DNA from: Haemophilus parainfluenzae
GTDB taxonomy: Bacteria > Pseudomonadota > Gammaproteobacteria > Enterobacterales > Pasteurellaceae
DNA: 64,000 nt
Assembly (NCBI RefSeq): GCF_003252795.1
Contig: NZ_QEPQ01000001.1
Span: 434,001 to 498,000, forward strand
Reading direction: 5' to 3'
Shown piece by piece: positions 8,853-19,185 of this stretch. The position numbers were made by a program, and so were the translations under genes. The first letter of the stretch is position 1, and each line of letters opens with the position of its first letter. The notes under the pieces were generated by a model. It worked only from the letters and a program-made list of their open reading frames with translations, was not told the origin of the DNA and did no database searches.

Positions 8853-10616
8853 ATGACCGAACAAACATTTATTCTCGGCAAAGATGCCGCACTTGAAGAC
8901 AGTATTTCAAAATTTCAACAAAAATTGACCGCACTTGGTTTCAATATTGAAGAAGCCTCTTGGCTTAATCCTGTGCCAAATGTATGGTCGGTACACATTC
9001 GTGATAAAGATTGCCCACAATGTTTTTCTAACGGCAAAGGCGCAAGCAAAAAAGCCGCATTAGCGTCTGCATTAGGTGAATATTTCGAGCGTCTTTCCAC
9101 CAACTATTTCTTTGCTGATTTCTATTTAGGACAAGAAATTGCTAACGGTGATTTTGTTCATTACCCAACTGAAAAATGGTTTCCAATTGAAGATGACGCC
9201 CTTTTACCAGAGGGAATTTTAGATGATTATCTATGGGATTATTTCGATCCAAACCAAGAACTAACGCCTGAATTACTCGTGGATCTGCAATCCGGTAATT
9301 ACGATCGTGGTATTGTCGCCATGCCTTATGTGCGCCAATCCGATCAACAAACCGTCTATATTCCACAAAGTATCATTGCGAATTTGTATGTTTCTAATGG
9401 GATGTCCGCTGGTAACACAAAAAATGAAGCGCGTGTGCAAGGACTGTCTGAGGTCTTTGAGCGCTATGTGAAAAATCGCATTATTGCAGAAGCGATCAGT
9501 CTTCCTGAAATTCCAAAATCCGTCATGGATCGCTATCCATCTATTCAAGCCTCTATTGCCAAATTAGAGGAAGAAGGTTTCCCAATTTATGCTTTCGATG
9601 CCTCATTAGGTGGCAAATATCCTGTCATTTGCGTGGTATTGCTCAACCCAAATAACGGCACATGCTTTGCCTCTTTTGGCGCCCATCCTAATTTCCAAGT
9701 GGCATTAGAGCGTACGGTAACGGAGCTTTTACAAGGTCGCAGCTTAAAAGATCTCGATGTATTCTCTCCTCCATCATTCAATAATGATGATGTGGCTGAA
9801 CACGCTAACCTTGAAACACACTTCATTGATTCTAGTGGCTTGATTTCTTGGGATTTATTCAAAAATACACCAGATTATGAGTTTGTAGATTGGGATTTCT
9901 CTGGTTCAACACAAGAAGAATATGAAAACTTGATGTCAATCTTTAAGGCGAAAGAAAAAGAAGTCTATATCATGGATTACAACCATTTAGACGTTTACGC
10001 TTGCCGCATTATTGTGCCTGGCATGTCTGATATCTACCCTGCTGATGATCTCATTTATGCCAATAACAACATGGGGATGGACTGGCGCGAGATCTTATTG
10101 GATCTACCACACCATCATCATGATGCCGAAACTTACGAAGAGTTATTAGCAGAATTAGATGAGCAAGATATTGACGATGCTACACGCGTTCGCGAATTTA
10201 TCGGTATCGTTGCACCAAAAGCAAGCGGTTGGACAACATTACGTGTTGGTGAACTGAAATCCATGCTTTACTTAGCATTAGGTGAATTAGAATTAGCCTT
10301 AGATTGGGCAAACTGGACAATGAATATGAATAGCTCCGTGTTTACGCCTGAGCGTGTGAATTACTATCGTGCCTTAATCAGTATCATTGAATTGCATTTA
10401 GACAATACTCGCGATCCACAACAATATCGCACTGTGTTTGAAAGAATGTATGGCAAAGAAGCCGTTCAACAAGCTTGGGCTGCGGTAGCAGAAAAAGGTA
10501 ACCCGTTCTATAACTTGCCAGCCAGCGATGAAACGCTTGAAAACTTCAAAGAACACCAAGCTTTACTTGGTGCTTATGCGAAATTACAAAAAGCTAAACG
10601 AGAAAATTGGAAATAG
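8853..10616 (+). CDS. ycaO: YcaO protein (ribosomal protein S12 methylthiotransferase accessory factor type)
   Basis: 587 residues from ATG 8853, which follows AGGAACAATT; an earlier in-frame ATG at 8796 lacks a site. YcaO-domain proteins use ATP to activate peptide backbones. E. coli YcaO (586 residues) is linked to beta-methylthiolation of Asp in ribosomal protein S12 by RimO. The YcaO ATP-binding domain spans roughly residues 50-380, with SNGKGASKKAALASALGEYFER and EARVQGLSEVFERYVKN as its glutamate-rich ATP and magnesium motifs. A helical C-terminal part ends the protein. Single gene with its own terminator at 10636-10664. Confidence 0.93.
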   Translation: MTEQTFILGKDAALEDSISKFQQKLTALGFNIEEASWLNPVPNVWSVHIRDKDCPQCFSNGKGASKKAALASALGEYFERLSTNYFFADFYLGQEIANGDFVHYPTEKWFPIEDDALLPEGILDDYLWDYFDPNQELTPELLVDLQSGNYDRGIVAMPYVRQSDQQTVYIPQSIIANLYVSNGMSAGNTKNEARVQGLSEVFERYVKNRIIAEAISLPEIPKSVMDRYPSIQASIAKLEEEGFPIYAFDASLGGKYPVICVVLLNPNNGTCFASFGAHPNFQVALERTVTELLQGRSLKDLDVFSPPSFNNDDVAEHANLETHFIDSSGLISWDLFKNTPDYEFVDWDFSGSTQEEYENLMSIFKAKEKEVYIMDYNHLDVYACRIIVPGMSDIYPADDLIYANNNMGMDWREILLDLPHHHHDAETYEELLAELDEQDIDDATRVREFIGIVAPKASGWTTLRVGELKSMLYLALGELELALDWANWTMNMNSSVFTPERVNYYRALISIIELHLDNTRDPQQYRTVFERMYGKEAVQQAWAAVAEKGNPFYNLPASDETLENFKEHQALLGAYAKLQKAKRENWK

Positions 10617-10635
10617 TTGATTTTCTTTCAATCAT

Positions 10636-10664
10636 AAGGCGGACTTAATGTCTGCCTTATTTAT
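10636..10664 (+). terminator. Intrinsic terminator after ycaO
   Basis: AAGGCGGAC, loop TTAAT, GTCTGCCTT (one mismatch), then TATTTATTT, 20 bases after the stop codon. Confidence 0.75.
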
Positions 10665-10769
10665 TTCCGCATTAAAAAACTGCTTTAAAATCAACCGCAC
10701 TTTTCGCACAAAAACGCTTAAATTTATGCTATAATCCGTCGCAATTTTTTGATCAAAAAAGGAATAAAA

Positions 10770-13415
10770 ATGACGGATTCAATCCATTCCTCTATTACCC
10801 CAGTCAATATTGAAGAAGAACTAAAATCTTCTTACCTTGACTACGCCATGTCGGTGATTGTTGGGCGTGCTTTGCCTGATGTGCGTGACGGTTTAAAACC
10901 GGTACATCGACGTGTGCTTTTCTCCATGGATCAATCTGGCATCACTGCCGGCAAAAAATACGTAAAATCTGCCCGTGTGGTAGGTGATGTAATCGGTAAA
11001 TATCACCCGCACGGTGATTCTGCGGTATATGACACCATTGTGCGTATGGCACAGCCGTTCTCATTACGCTACATGTTGGTAGATGGGCAAGGTAACTTCG
11101 GTTCAATCGACGGTGACGCGCCAGCGGCAATGCGTTATACCGAAGTCCGTATGCAAAAAATTACCCAAGCGTTATTAACTGACTTGGATAAAGAAACCGT
11201 GAATTTCTCGCCAAACTATGATGGCGAATTAATGATTCCAGATGTATTACCAACCCGTATTCCTGCACTTTTAGCAAACGGTTCTTCTGGTATTGCGGTG
11301 GGGATGGCAACGAACATTCCACCACACAACTTAAATGAAGTTTTAGATGGCTGCTTGGCTTATATTGATAATGAAAACATCACCATTGATGAGTTAATGC
11401 AATATATTCCTGGCCCAGACTTCCCAACAGCGGCATTAATTAATGGCCGTAAAGGGATTGAAGAAGCTTATCGCACAGGTCGCGGCAAAGTGTATGTTCG
11501 CGCTCGTGCTAGCGTAGAAACTACAGATAAAGGCAAAGAGCAAATCATTGTGACCGAATTGCCTTATCAAGTGAACAAAGCCAAATTGGTAGAAAAAATT
11601 GCTGAGCTCATCAAAGATAAAAAAATCGAAGGCATCAGCAATATTATCGACCTTTCTAACAAAGAAGGGATCCGCATTGAAATAGATATCAAACGCGATG
11701 CCGTAGGCGAAGTGGTATTAAATCACCTTTATGCTCTCACACAAATGCAGGTGACTTTCGGGATCAACATGGTGGCCTTAGATCACGGTCAACCACGTTT
11801 ATTCAACTTAAAACAAATCATTGAAGCCTTTGTGATGCACCGTCGCGAAGTGGTGATTCGCCGTTCTTTATTTGAATTGCGTAAAGCCCGCGAGCGTACT
11901 CATATTTTAGAAGGTTTAGCGGTTGCGACATCAAACATCGATGAAATCATCGATATCATCCGTCAATCGAAAGAGCGTAAAGAAGCGGCAGAAAAATTAA
12001 TTTCTCGTCCTTGGAAACTGAATAACGAAATTTTAGGCTTGCTTGATGCAGCGGCTCGTCCGGCTGAATTAGCCGCTGAATTTGGTATTAAAGGTTCTGA
12101 TTACTATCTTTCTCCAGAACAAGTTGATGCAATCTTAGAACTTCGCTTGCACCGTTTAACCGGTCTTGCTACCGAAGAAGTGATCAATGAATACAAAGAG
12201 TTATTGGTTAAAATTGCAGAACTTCTCCATATCATCAACAGCCCTGAACGCTTGATGGAAGTGATTCGTGAAGAGCTTGAACAAGTACGTGCTCAATTCG
12301 CTGACGAACGTCGTACTGAAATTACTGCGGCTTCTGGTGATATTGATTTAGAAGATTTAATTGCTCAAGAAGATGTAGTAGTGACCCTTTCTCATGAAGG
12401 TTATGTGAAATATCAACCACTTACCGACTATGAAGCACAACGCCGTGGCGGTAAAGGTAAATCTTCAACGAAGATGAAAGATGAAGACTTCATCGAAAAA
12501 CTCTTAGTGGCGAATACTCATGATACGATTCTCTGCTTCTCGAGCCGCGGTCGCTTATATTGGTTGAAAGTCTATCAATTACCACAAGCAAGCCGTGGTG
12601 CGCGTGGTCGTCCGATTGTGAATATTCTACCGTTGCAAGAAAACGAGCGTATCACCGCAATCTTGCCAATCTCTGCTTATGAAGAAGATAAATTCGTCAT
12701 CATGGCAACGGCTGGTGGTATTGTGAAGAAAATTGCGCTAACCGAATTCAGCCGTCCACGTTCAAGCGGTATCATCGCCTTGAACTTACGTGATGAAGAT
12801 GAATTAATCGGCGTGGATATCACCGATGGTTCTAACGAAATCATGTTGTTCTCTTCGCAAGGTCGCGTAGTGCGTTTCGCGGAAAGTGCAGTCCGTGCAA
12901 TGGGTCGTTTAGCAACAGGTGTTCGCGGTATTAAACTCGCCCTCACCAACGACATCGCTGACGATGAAAGTGCGGTCGAAATTGAAGAGGTTTCCGATGA
13001 TAATGCAGAAGAAACCCTCAATCTCAATATCGATAAAGTGGTTTCCTTAGTTGTGCCGAAAAATGACGGCGCAATCCTTACGGCGACGCAAAACGGTTAC
13101 GGTAAACGCACACAATTAAGCGAATACCCAACCAAATCCCGTAATACCAAAGGGGTGATTTCGATTAAAGTGAGCGAACGTAACGGTAAAGTCGTTGCCG
13201 CGACACAAGTAGAAGAAACTGACCAAATCATGCTTATTACTGATGCGGGTACCTTAGTGCGTACTCGCGTAAGTGAAGTAAGCATCGTTGGCCGTAACAC
13301 CCAAGGGGTTCGTTTAATTCGTACCGCAGAAGATGAGCACGTAGTCAGCCTTGAACGTGTTTGTGATGTGGATGATGAGGATGAAGGCTCTGAAGATGTG
13401 ACTTCTGAAGAATAA
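10770..13415 (+). CDS. gyrA: DNA gyrase subunit A
   Basis: Breakage-rejoining subunit of the A2B2 type II topoisomerase that introduces negative supercoils. 881 residues from ATG 10770 (site AAGGAATAAAA), against 875 in E. coli. The active-site tyrosine is Tyr123 in AAMRYTE. The quinolone-resistance region reads [10 protein letters not shown] with Ser84 and Asp88, the susceptible-type residues. The C-terminal beta-pinwheel contains the GyrA-box QRRGGKGKS near residue 560 and ends in an acidic tail [14 protein letters not shown]. Monocistronic; strong terminator at 13433-13467. Confidence 0.98.
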   Translation: MTDSIHSSITPVNIEEELKSSYLDYAMSVIVGRALPDVRDGLKPVHRRVLFSMDQSGITAGKKYVKSARVVGDVIGKYHPHGDSAVYDTIVRMAQPFSLRYMLVDGQGNFGSIDGDAPAAMRYTEVRMQKITQALLTDLDKETVNFSPNYDGELMIPDVLPTRIPALLANGSSGIAVGMATNIPPHNLNEVLDGCLAYIDNENITIDELMQYIPGPDFPTAALINGRKGIEEAYRTGRGKVYVRARASVETTDKGKEQIIVTELPYQVNKAKLVEKIAELIKDKKIEGISNIIDLSNKEGIRIEIDIKRDAVGEVVLNHLYALTQMQVTFGINMVALDHGQPRLFNLKQIIEAFVMHRREVVIRRSLFELRKARERTHILEGLAVATSNIDEIIDIIRQSKERKEAAEKLISRPWKLNNEILGLLDAAARPAELAAEFGIKGSDYYLSPEQVDAILELRLHRLTGLATEEVINEYKELLVKIAELLHIINSPERLMEVIREELEQVRAQFADERRTEITAASGDIDLEDLIAQEDVVVTLSHEGYVKYQPLTDYEAQRRGGKGKSSTKMKDEDFIEKLLVANTHDTILCFSSRGRLYWLKVYQLPQASRGARGRPIVNILPLQENERITAILPISAYEEDKFVIMATAGGIVKKIALTEFSRPRSSGIIALNLRDEDELIGVDITDGSNEIMLFSSQGRVVRFAESAVRAMGRLATGVRGIKLALTNDIADDESAVEIEEVSDDNAEETLNLNIDKVVSLVVPKNDGAILTATQNGYGKRTQLSEYPTKSRNTKGVISIKVSERNGKVVAATQVEETDQIMLITDAGTLVRTRVSEVSIVGRNTQGVRLIRTAEDEHVVSLERVCDVDDEDEGSEDVTSEE

Positions 13416-13432
13416 TTGATCTTCCATTAAAT

Positions 13433-13467
13433 AAAAGCCCCGCGTTTTGACACGCGGGGCTTTTTTA
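13433..13467 (+). terminator. Intrinsic terminator after gyrA
   Basis: AAAAGCCCCGCG, loop TTTTGACA, CGCGGGGCTTTTTT: a perfect GC-rich stem with a six-T tail, 17 bases after the gyrA stop. The flanking A-run makes it usable for the convergent minus-strand gene too. Confidence 0.93.
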
Positions 13468-13513
13468 TTGGCATCTAAAAATCTCTTTTAGAAATCTATT
13501 CTATTGATGAAAA

Positions 13514-14071
13514 CTACTCGCCTTCTTCTAATTCATCAGCCATTGCAGCCAAGATTTCACGGGTTAAATACGCTAATGAACGATAGAAAGGAAGTGTGGC
13601 ATAAGTTTCCACTTGGGTTAAGAATTTCGCTGCACAAGGTAATAAGAAATCACCGAATAAATCTTGTTGAGCGGATAGCGATTCCGTGTTGTCTTCTAAC
13701 CAAGAGGCTGTAAGCAATAACAAGGCGAAATGATCCACATTCTCTGTCTCTGGCACGTTACGAGCATGACGGAAATCCATAAAACGTTGCACATCGATAC
13801 CATAACTTGAAATAGCTGTCGGCACGTTACCGTTTGGACCAAACAATTTTTGATATTCTTGATCAAGTAACGTTAAATCAATTTTCATCTGTAAATTATC
13901 AATGGCGGCTTCACTTTCTTTATCCGTAGAAAGTGCCCACACTTGACTTAAACCTTGTTGTTGCAGCCAATCAAATACCCCACTCAAAATTGGATCCGTA
14001 GGGCTGCGATAAAATAAATTGCCGAATAAGCGACTAATTAAAGAGAAATTATTCATTTGAGTTTCTGACAT
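13514..14071 (-). CDS. TorD/YcdY-family redox enzyme maturation chaperone
   Basis: 185 residues from ATG 14071 (site AGGAAAGCAACAG); a TTG 27 bases upstream is in frame but overlaps that site. The all-helical TorD fold is suggested by FSLISRLFGNLFYRSPTDP at the N-terminus, EYQKLFGP in the middle, and DHFALLLLTASWLED followed by FLLPCAAKFLTQVE. This is close to E. coli YcdY, a partner of YcdX. TorD-family proteins bind twin-arginine signals or apo-enzymes before molybdenum cofactor insertion. The partner here is not in the window. The start lies 23 bases past the quinone oxidoreductase stop, so the two genes are probably cotranscribed. Confidence 0.8.
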   Translation of the reverse strand: MSETQMNNFSLISRLFGNLFYRSPTDPILSGVFDWLQQQGLSQVWALSTDKESEAAIDNLQMKIDLTLLDQEYQKLFGPNGNVPTAISSYGIDVQRFMDFRHARNVPETENVDHFALLLLTASWLEDNTESLSAQQDLFGDFLLPCAAKFLTQVETYATLPFYRSLAYLTREILAAMADELEEGE

Positions 14072-14094
14072 CTGTTGCTTTCCTATAATTGTGC

Positions 14095-14700
14095 TCAAGA
14101 TTGAGCTAAAAGTGCGGTCAATTTTGCTGTTGTTTTTTCAGCAGCTTCATCAAGCATCGCCTGGCGGGCTGCATCATCGATAATGTGAATATCACCAAAT
14201 AAAGAGTAATCCACATTCTCGATACCGCAATAATTAAATAAACCATTGATCAAACAATGATTGAGGGATTTATCCACGCCGTATTCTTGATATTTTGCTA
14301 CGCTACTCCCTATGGTGATAAATTGTTGCATTGCTTTATCTTGAAGCAGACCTTTGGATTCACCATTCTCTGTTTTATAAGCAAAACCATGGCTTAATAC
14401 ACGATCCAAATAGCCTTTCAACATGGCGGGAAACCCCATCCACCATAAAGGATAAACCATCGTAATCAAATCTGCTTGGCGAATAAAATCATGTTCCTGC
14501 TGAATTTCTGCGGGGATAATACCCTTATTAGCCGATTGTAATTCTTCAAAGGAAATAATCGGGTTAAATTTCATGGTGTAAAGATCACGCAAATGGGTTT
14601 CAACACCAAGCTGTTGACTTGCTTTTACAATGCGATCCACAATTGCACGACCAAAACTTTTTTGGCTATTGGGATGCGCAAAAATAATCAAATGATTCAT
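14095..14700 (-). CDS. Flavodoxin-fold NAD(P)H-dependent quinone oxidoreductase
   Basis: 201 residues with the NQO1/MdaB/KefF pattern. IIFAHPNSQKSFGRAIVDRI at the N-terminus binds the FMN/FAD phosphate, and LITMVYPLWWMGFPAMLKGYLDRV is the flavin-ring and dimer segment. Such enzymes reduce quinones by two electrons and limit redox cycling; the exact substrate cannot be read. The start overlaps the upstream nfeD stop by 4 bases, implying translational coupling in a unit qmcA-nfeD-this gene-TorD-like. Confidence 0.82.
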   Translation of the reverse strand: MNHLIIFAHPNSQKSFGRAIVDRIVKASQQLGVETHLRDLYTMKFNPIISFEELQSANKGIIPAEIQQEHDFIRQADLITMVYPLWWMGFPAMLKGYLDRVLSHGFAYKTENGESKGLLQDKAMQQFITIGSSVAKYQEYGVDKSLNHCLINGLFNYCGIENVDYSLFGDIHIIDDAARQAMLDEAAEKTTAKLTALLAQS

Positions 14701-15152
14701 TCTGTTACCTTTTTAACTAACAATGTAATGCCATCAACGCGTTCTACCACCACAAGCTCGTTCACATTTAAATGCTCGCCTTGGATACGCCATGTGGTAT
14801 CGCCAAAAGCACCTCGACCAATCCCGTTAGAACCAATTTCTAACACCGTGCCTTTTTTACCTAACAGAGTATGATCCCGTTGATTTAAGGTTGTACGTGA
14901 TTGATCCTGATTATCTTTGCTATGTTGGTATTTCCACCAAAGCAACGAGAGAATAATCGCTAAAATCGCATAAAAAATGGCTAAGGCGGTTAAGGATAAA
15001 CTTGGCACCAACGCCATTACGCCTGCTGCCACAATCGCGGCCAAGCCCCACCATAATAAAAACACGCCAGGTACGAGAGTTTCAGCGATTAATAATACAA
15101 AACCTAATACTAACCAATGCCATACCGACCAAGTTGTTAACCAATCTGCCAT
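14697..15152 (-). CDS. NfeD-family membrane protein
   Basis: 151 residues with two or three N-terminal membrane segments (about 9-28, 30-50 and 53-75), then a soluble OB-fold-like domain with GKKGTVLEIGSNGIGRGAFG. This is the short NfeD form that partners SPFH proteins of the QmcA type. It follows qmcA by 52 bases, although an uptake-signal hairpin sits between them, and overlaps the next gene by 4 bases. Its role is presumed to be membrane microdomain or quality-control related; that is family knowledge, not visible here. Confidence 0.85.
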   Translation of the reverse strand: MADWLTTWSVWHWLVLGFVLLIAETLVPGVFLLWWGLAAIVAAGVMALVPSLSLTALAIFYAILAIILSLLWWKYQHSKDNQDQSRTTLNQRDHTLLGKKGTVLEIGSNGIGRGAFGDTTWRIQGEHLNVNELVVVERVDGITLLVKKVTE

Positions 15153-15169
15153 ATCAACTCCTTGAGAGA

Positions 15170-15198
15170 AAAAGTGCGGTCATTTTTAACCGCACTTT
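15170..15198 (-). terminator. Inverted uptake-signal pair between qmcA and nfeD
   Basis: AAAGTGCGGT, 8 bases, ACCGCACTTT. On the minus strand the stem is followed by TTTTTC, so it can act as a terminator or attenuator within the qmcA-nfeD unit. Confidence 0.7.
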
Positions 15199-15204
15199 AA
15201 GAAA

Positions 15205-16119
15205 TTACGCTTTTTTGTCGCCTTTTAACAGTTCGGCAATACCCGCCACCGAGCCGATTAAATTGCCTGCTTCAAGCGGAATCATAACCACTTTACTGTT
15301 CGGTGAACCACCAATTTGTTTTAAGGCTTCTGTGTATTTTTGTGCGATGAAGTAATTGATTGCTTTGGTATCACCGCTGGCAATCGCTTCTGACACCATT
15401 TGGGTTGCTTTCGCTTCTGCTTCTGCTGCACGTTCACGCGCTTCTGCTTGTAAGAAGGCTTCTTGACGCTCCCCTTCTGCTTTCAGAATGCGGGCTTGTT
15501 TTTCTCCTTCTGCACGTAAAATTTCCGCCTGACGAATCCCTTCCGCTTCTAAGACTTCCGCCCGTTTATTACGTTCTGCTTTCATTTGTGCGTTCATTGA
15601 ATCAATCAACTCACGTGGTGGACGCACATCGCGAATTTCAATACGGGTGACTTTAATTCCCCAAGGATTGGTCGCTTCATCCACAATTGCCAGCAAGCGA
15701 CCGTTAATGGAGTCACGTTGGGAAAGCATTTCATCCAATTCCATCGAACCTAATACGGTACGAATGTTGGTCATAGTTAAATTGATAATCGCCTGTTCTA
15801 AATGGTTCACTTCATAAGCTGCACTACGAGCATCAATCACCTGAACAAAACAGACCGCATCAATAGATACGTTGGCGTTATCCTTAGAAATAACTTCTTG
15901 TGAGGGAATATCTAATACCTGTTCCATCATATTGATCTTGCGGCCAACACGATCCACAAATGGTACGACAAAGTTTAAGCCAGGCATTAGAGTGTGGGTA
16001 TAACGCCCAAAACGCTCAATCGTCCAGTTATAACCTTGCGGTACAGTTTTGAGTGCTGAAAAAAGTACGACTACAACTAATACAATAAAGACGATTGCGG
16101 CAACGGATAAGCCTTCCAT
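15205..16119 (-). CDS. qmcA: SPFH/stomatin-domain membrane protein QmcA
   Basis: 304 residues (E. coli QmcA 305). One N-terminal membrane segment (about residues 5-25) is followed by the band-7 domain with [19 protein letters not shown] and [21 protein letters not shown] charged heptad region rich in [16 protein letters not shown] repeats forms the long helix of SPFH proteins. Oligomers are thought to form membrane rings and interact with FtsH-type proteases. It is first in a leftward unit with an NfeD-family partner, the normal pairing. Confidence 0.93.
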   Translation of the reverse strand: MEGLSVAAIVFIVLVVVVLFSALKTVPQGYNWTIERFGRYTHTLMPGLNFVVPFVDRVGRKINMMEQVLDIPSQEVISKDNANVSIDAVCFVQVIDARSAAYEVNHLEQAIINLTMTNIRTVLGSMELDEMLSQRDSINGRLLAIVDEATNPWGIKVTRIEIRDVRPPRELIDSMNAQMKAERNKRAEVLEAEGIRQAEILRAEGEKQARILKAEGERQEAFLQAEARERAAEAEAKATQMVSEAIASGDTKAINYFIAQKYTEALKQIGGSPNSKVVMIPLEAGNLIGSVAGIAELLKGDKKA

Positions 16120-16164
16120 AGATTGCTCCTTAATGATGAGGATATATAAGAAAAGTCTATCAAA

Positions 16165-17613
16165 TTAGACCGCACTTTGTATATAAATATATTTATCGTT
16201 TTCTCTTATAAATTCAAAAAGATGCGTAATACAATTCGGGGCATCTAAATCTTGATGAGAGACAAATAAAAGTTGGGTTTTACTATTATTGACCAGTTGC
16301 TCAATAAAATGTTTTACTAGCTTGCGATTTAATCCATCAAGCCCTTGAAAAGGTTCATCTAAAATCAAAACAGGCGGATATTTCACCATTGCACGTGTAA
16401 TTAAAAGCAAACGTTGCTGTCCCCAAGAAAGTGAACGAAATGGCTTTTTTGCTAAATGAGTCAGATTTAAACGAGCTAACCATTGCATGGCTTTCAAACG
16501 AATTGCCTCTGGCACTTGTTGATAAATCCCAATACTGTCAAAAAAACCTGAAATGATCACATCTAGCACGGAACAATTCACACGATAATCTAAATGCAGT
16601 TGGCTGCTTACGTAACCAATTTTTTGTTTGATATCCCAAATGGTTTCGCCTGAACCACGTTGTTTACCAAAAATCATCACATGATTCGCAAAGGCTTGAG
16701 GATGATCACCTGTAATTAACGAAAGTAAGGTTGACTTCCCTGCTCCATTTGGTCCTTTAATCCACCAATTTTGATTTGGCTGAACAACCCAATTTAAATG
16801 ATCCAAAATCACTTTATCGCCATACTGAACTGTAACATTTTTAAGTTCAAAGTGCGGTTGGTTTTCAGGCAGTTTTAGTAATGGTGAGGCCGGCTCAGGC
16901 AACGCAACATCAACAGACTGTTCCGCATACACTAATTGTTGATAAATACTTTGTTGCTCAATGGATTGGCGTACACCTTCTAATACTAACTCTAAATTTT
17001 CCAACATAGCTAAATGAGTCGCTTCAGCCGGAATATCTGCCAAACGATTAACGATTAGAACGATAGCACATTCTTTTTTTAGTTCGTTCAACATCACCAT
17101 CCAATCTTTTACTGATTGCTGATCTAGCCCTTCAAAAGGTTCATCTAAAATTAATAAATCGGGCTTTTGCAATAATGTTTGTGCCAATAAGACTTTTCGT
17201 GTTTCCCCAGTAGAAAGTTTGATAAAGAAACGATCTAAGAGATAAGTAATCCCTAATTTTTCTGCAATTTGTTCACAAAAAGTGAGTTCCGTGCTGCCAT
17301 TTAAAATGGTTTCTCTTGCCGTTTTACCAAAGAAATCTGGATCGGTATCATCGTTGTTTAAATTCTTTAATGTGGCTTCAAGAATTTCTCGTTGTTTTTC
17401 AAAAGAAAAGGAGTGAACACGTTTGAAGGAATTATGGTACTCCCCTTCCTGTAAAGGTAACTCATTTTGCAAAGCTAAAGCAAACGCCGATTTCCCACTC
17501 CCATTACTGCCTACCACAACCCAATATTGTTGTGGCTCAATCGCAAAGTGCGGTAAGTTTAAGGTCTGTTTTTGATAAAGCTTAAATTTTGCTTGCTGAA
17601 TTAAAAGTGCCAT
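16165..17613 (-). CDS. modF: ModF/PhrA-type tandem ABC ATPase
   Basis: 482 residues with two ABC modules. Module one has Walker A GSNGSGKSA (about 35-43), signature LSTGETRK and Walker B LLILDEP. Module two has Walker A GPNGAGKST, signature LSWGQQR and Walker B PVLILDEP. There is no membrane domain. E. coli ModF (490) is a molybdenum-regulated protein of unclear function. Its distance from modABC here (18 kb) shows it is not part of that operon. The A/T-rich 57-base gap after sstT contains the sstT terminator, so modF likely has its own promoter. Confidence 0.87.
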   Translation of the reverse strand: MALLIQQAKFKLYQKQTLNLPHFAIEPQQYWVVVGSNGSGKSAFALALQNELPLQEGEYHNSFKRVHSFSFEKQREILEATLKNLNNDDTDPDFFGKTARETILNGSTELTFCEQIAEKLGITYLLDRFFIKLSTGETRKVLLAQTLLQKPDLLILDEPFEGLDQQSVKDWMVMLNELKKECAIVLIVNRLADIPAEATHLAMLENLELVLEGVRQSIEQQSIYQQLVYAEQSVDVALPEPASPLLKLPENQPHFELKNVTVQYGDKVILDHLNWVVQPNQNWWIKGPNGAGKSTLLSLITGDHPQAFANHVMIFGKQRGSGETIWDIKQKIGYVSSQLHLDYRVNCSVLDVIISGFFDSIGIYQQVPEAIRLKAMQWLARLNLTHLAKKPFRSLSWGQQRLLLITRAMVKYPPVLILDEPFQGLDGLNRKLVKHFIEQLVNNSKTQLLFVSHQDLDAPNCITHLFEFIRENDKYIYIQSAV

Positions 17614-17633
17614 TCTCTTTCCTTTAAAAACAA

Positions 17634-17660
17634 AAGGCGAGCAATTGCCCGCCTTATTAG
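17634..17660 (-). terminator. Intrinsic terminator after sstT
   Basis: On the minus strand AAGGCGGGC, loop AATT, GCTCGCCTT (one wobble), then TTGTTTTT, about 20 bases past the sstT stop. Confidence 0.8.
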
Positions 17661-17670
17661 ATTAATTTAA

Positions 17671-18912
17671 TTAACCGTTTTTACGCTCTTCTTCGATACA
17701 TACTGCCGCAGTAAATAGTACGTCAGTTGAAGAGTTAAGTGCTGTTTCTGTTGAGTCTTGTAAGATACCAATCACGAAACCTACACCAATCATTTGAGCA
17801 GCGATGTCATCATTAATACCGAATAAGCTACAAGCTAATGGAATTAACAATAATGAGCCACCAGCAACACCAGATGCCCCACACGCACAAAGCGCCGCAA
17901 CAATACTTAATAACACCGCACTAACAAAAGAAACTTCAATACCCAATGTATGAACAGCTGCTAACGTTAATACAGTAATAGTAATTGCCGCACCCGCCAT
18001 ATTGATATTCGCACCCAATGGAATTGCCACAGAATAGGTTTCTTCATCAAGATTTAAGCGTTTTGCTAATTCAATGTTTACAGGAATGTTTGCTGCAGAG
18101 CTACGTGTAAAGAATGCAGTTACACCACTTTCGCGTACACAAGTCCACACTAATGGATATGGATTACGACGAATTTTCCAATAAACGAGAATTGGATTAA
18201 GTACAAAGGCAGTAAATAGCATTGTACCGATTAACACGAATAATAAGTGAACATATCCACCTAACGCAGATAAGCCTTTGTCAGATAATGTTTCAGCCAC
18301 TAAACCGAATACACCAAAAGGTGCAAATGAAATAATCACGTGAACAATTTTAGAAATGCCTTCTGCAAAATCAGCCACAACTTGTTTAGTTGCATCTGAT
18401 GCATGACGAAGGGCTAAACCTAAACCGATAGACCACGCTAAAACACCGATAAAGTTTGCTTTGAAAATTGCATTTAATGGGTTATCCACCACATTCAATA
18501 CTAACGTTAACATGACTTGACCAACAGATTGAGGTGCTGAACTCGCATCCTCTTTTACTGCAAGAGCCACATCTGATGGGAATGCCATACTTGCAATTAC
18601 TGCAGCCACAGCCGCTAAGAACGTACCCAAAAGATAAAGCACGACAATTTCTTTCATGTTACTTTTAGAGCCCACTTTCTTATTAGCGAGCGCAGCCATA
18701 ACAAGGAAGAAAATCAAAATTGGTGCAACAGCACGCAATGCTTTAACAAAGATTTGACCGAGCACTCCAAAGCTAGATGCAAGATCAATACCTGCTGAAT
18801 TTTTTACACTCTCATTCACCAAGGCAACAAGGATCCCGAGTACCAAACCAACGGCAATTCGTTTTACCAAATTACCTTGGAACAAAAAATGAAATAAACG
18901 TGTTGTATTCAT
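17671..18912 (-). CDS. sstT: Serine/threonine:sodium symporter
   Basis: 413-residue inner-membrane protein of the dicarboxylate/amino acid:cation symporter family. It has many hydrophobic segments and the re-entrant-loop motifs of the family: a serine-rich SSAANIPVN, then [16 protein letters not shown], and a late [19 protein letters not shown]. The length and [17 protein letters not shown] are characteristic of SstT (E. coli 414). It imports serine and threonine with sodium. The start has only a poor ribosome site, and the 270-base upstream region is AT-rich, with a short inverted repeat GATCG-TTA-CGATC at about 18947-18959. Single-gene unit. Confidence 0.95.
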   Translation of the reverse strand: MNTTRLFHFLFQGNLVKRIAVGLVLGILVALVNESVKNSAGIDLASSFGVLGQIFVKALRAVAPILIFFLVMAALANKKVGSKSNMKEIVVLYLLGTFLAAVAAVIASMAFPSDVALAVKEDASSAPQSVGQVMLTLVLNVVDNPLNAIFKANFIGVLAWSIGLGLALRHASDATKQVVADFAEGISKIVHVIISFAPFGVFGLVAETLSDKGLSALGGYVHLLFVLIGTMLFTAFVLNPILVYWKIRRNPYPLVWTCVRESGVTAFFTRSSAANIPVNIELAKRLNLDEETYSVAIPLGANINMAGAAITITVLTLAAVHTLGIEVSFVSAVLLSIVAALCACGASGVAGGSLLLIPLACSLFGINDDIAAQMIGVGFVIGILQDSTETALNSSTDVLFTAAVCIEEERKNG

Positions 18913-19101
18913 AATAGTTTTAAATGAAGATTAAGTTGAACTTCAGATCGTTACGATCCACCGAAACAAGATAAAGATAGCTCAAATTTTATTTAAAAGA
19001 AAATTTTTTCTTTATTATTTTGTTAAAAAATTGAACTTTTTCAGTAAGGAATGAATTTTTTCTAAAATTTTCGCCTATAAAAAAATTTTTTCTATGCCCT
19101 A

Positions 19102-19131
19102 TTGACATACTGTATCTAATACCAGTATATT
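19102..19131 (+). promoter_or_regulatory. Promoter with LexA (SOS) box for the UmuD-like gene
   Basis: TTGACA (19102-19107), 18 bases, TATATT (19126-19131). The spacer holds TACTGTATCTAATACCAGTA (19108-19127), which matches the SOS consensus TACTGTATATATATACAGTA at all but a few positions. The left CTGT is intact and the right half-site reads CCAG instead of ACAG. LexA bound here would block the spacer, so the gene should be DNA-damage inducible. Confidence 0.85.
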
Positions 19132-19185
19132 ACAACTGTATAAACAACCACTGATTAAAAACACACAAACTAAAAGGAACACAAG

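Noticed and set aside
10770-13415. Quinolone-resistance substitutions in gyrA
   Set aside because: Ser84 and Asp88 are the susceptible-type residues.
19136-19152. Second LexA half-site CTGTATAAACAACCAC after the SOS box
   Set aside because: Only one half-site is intact; the right half does not fit CAG.
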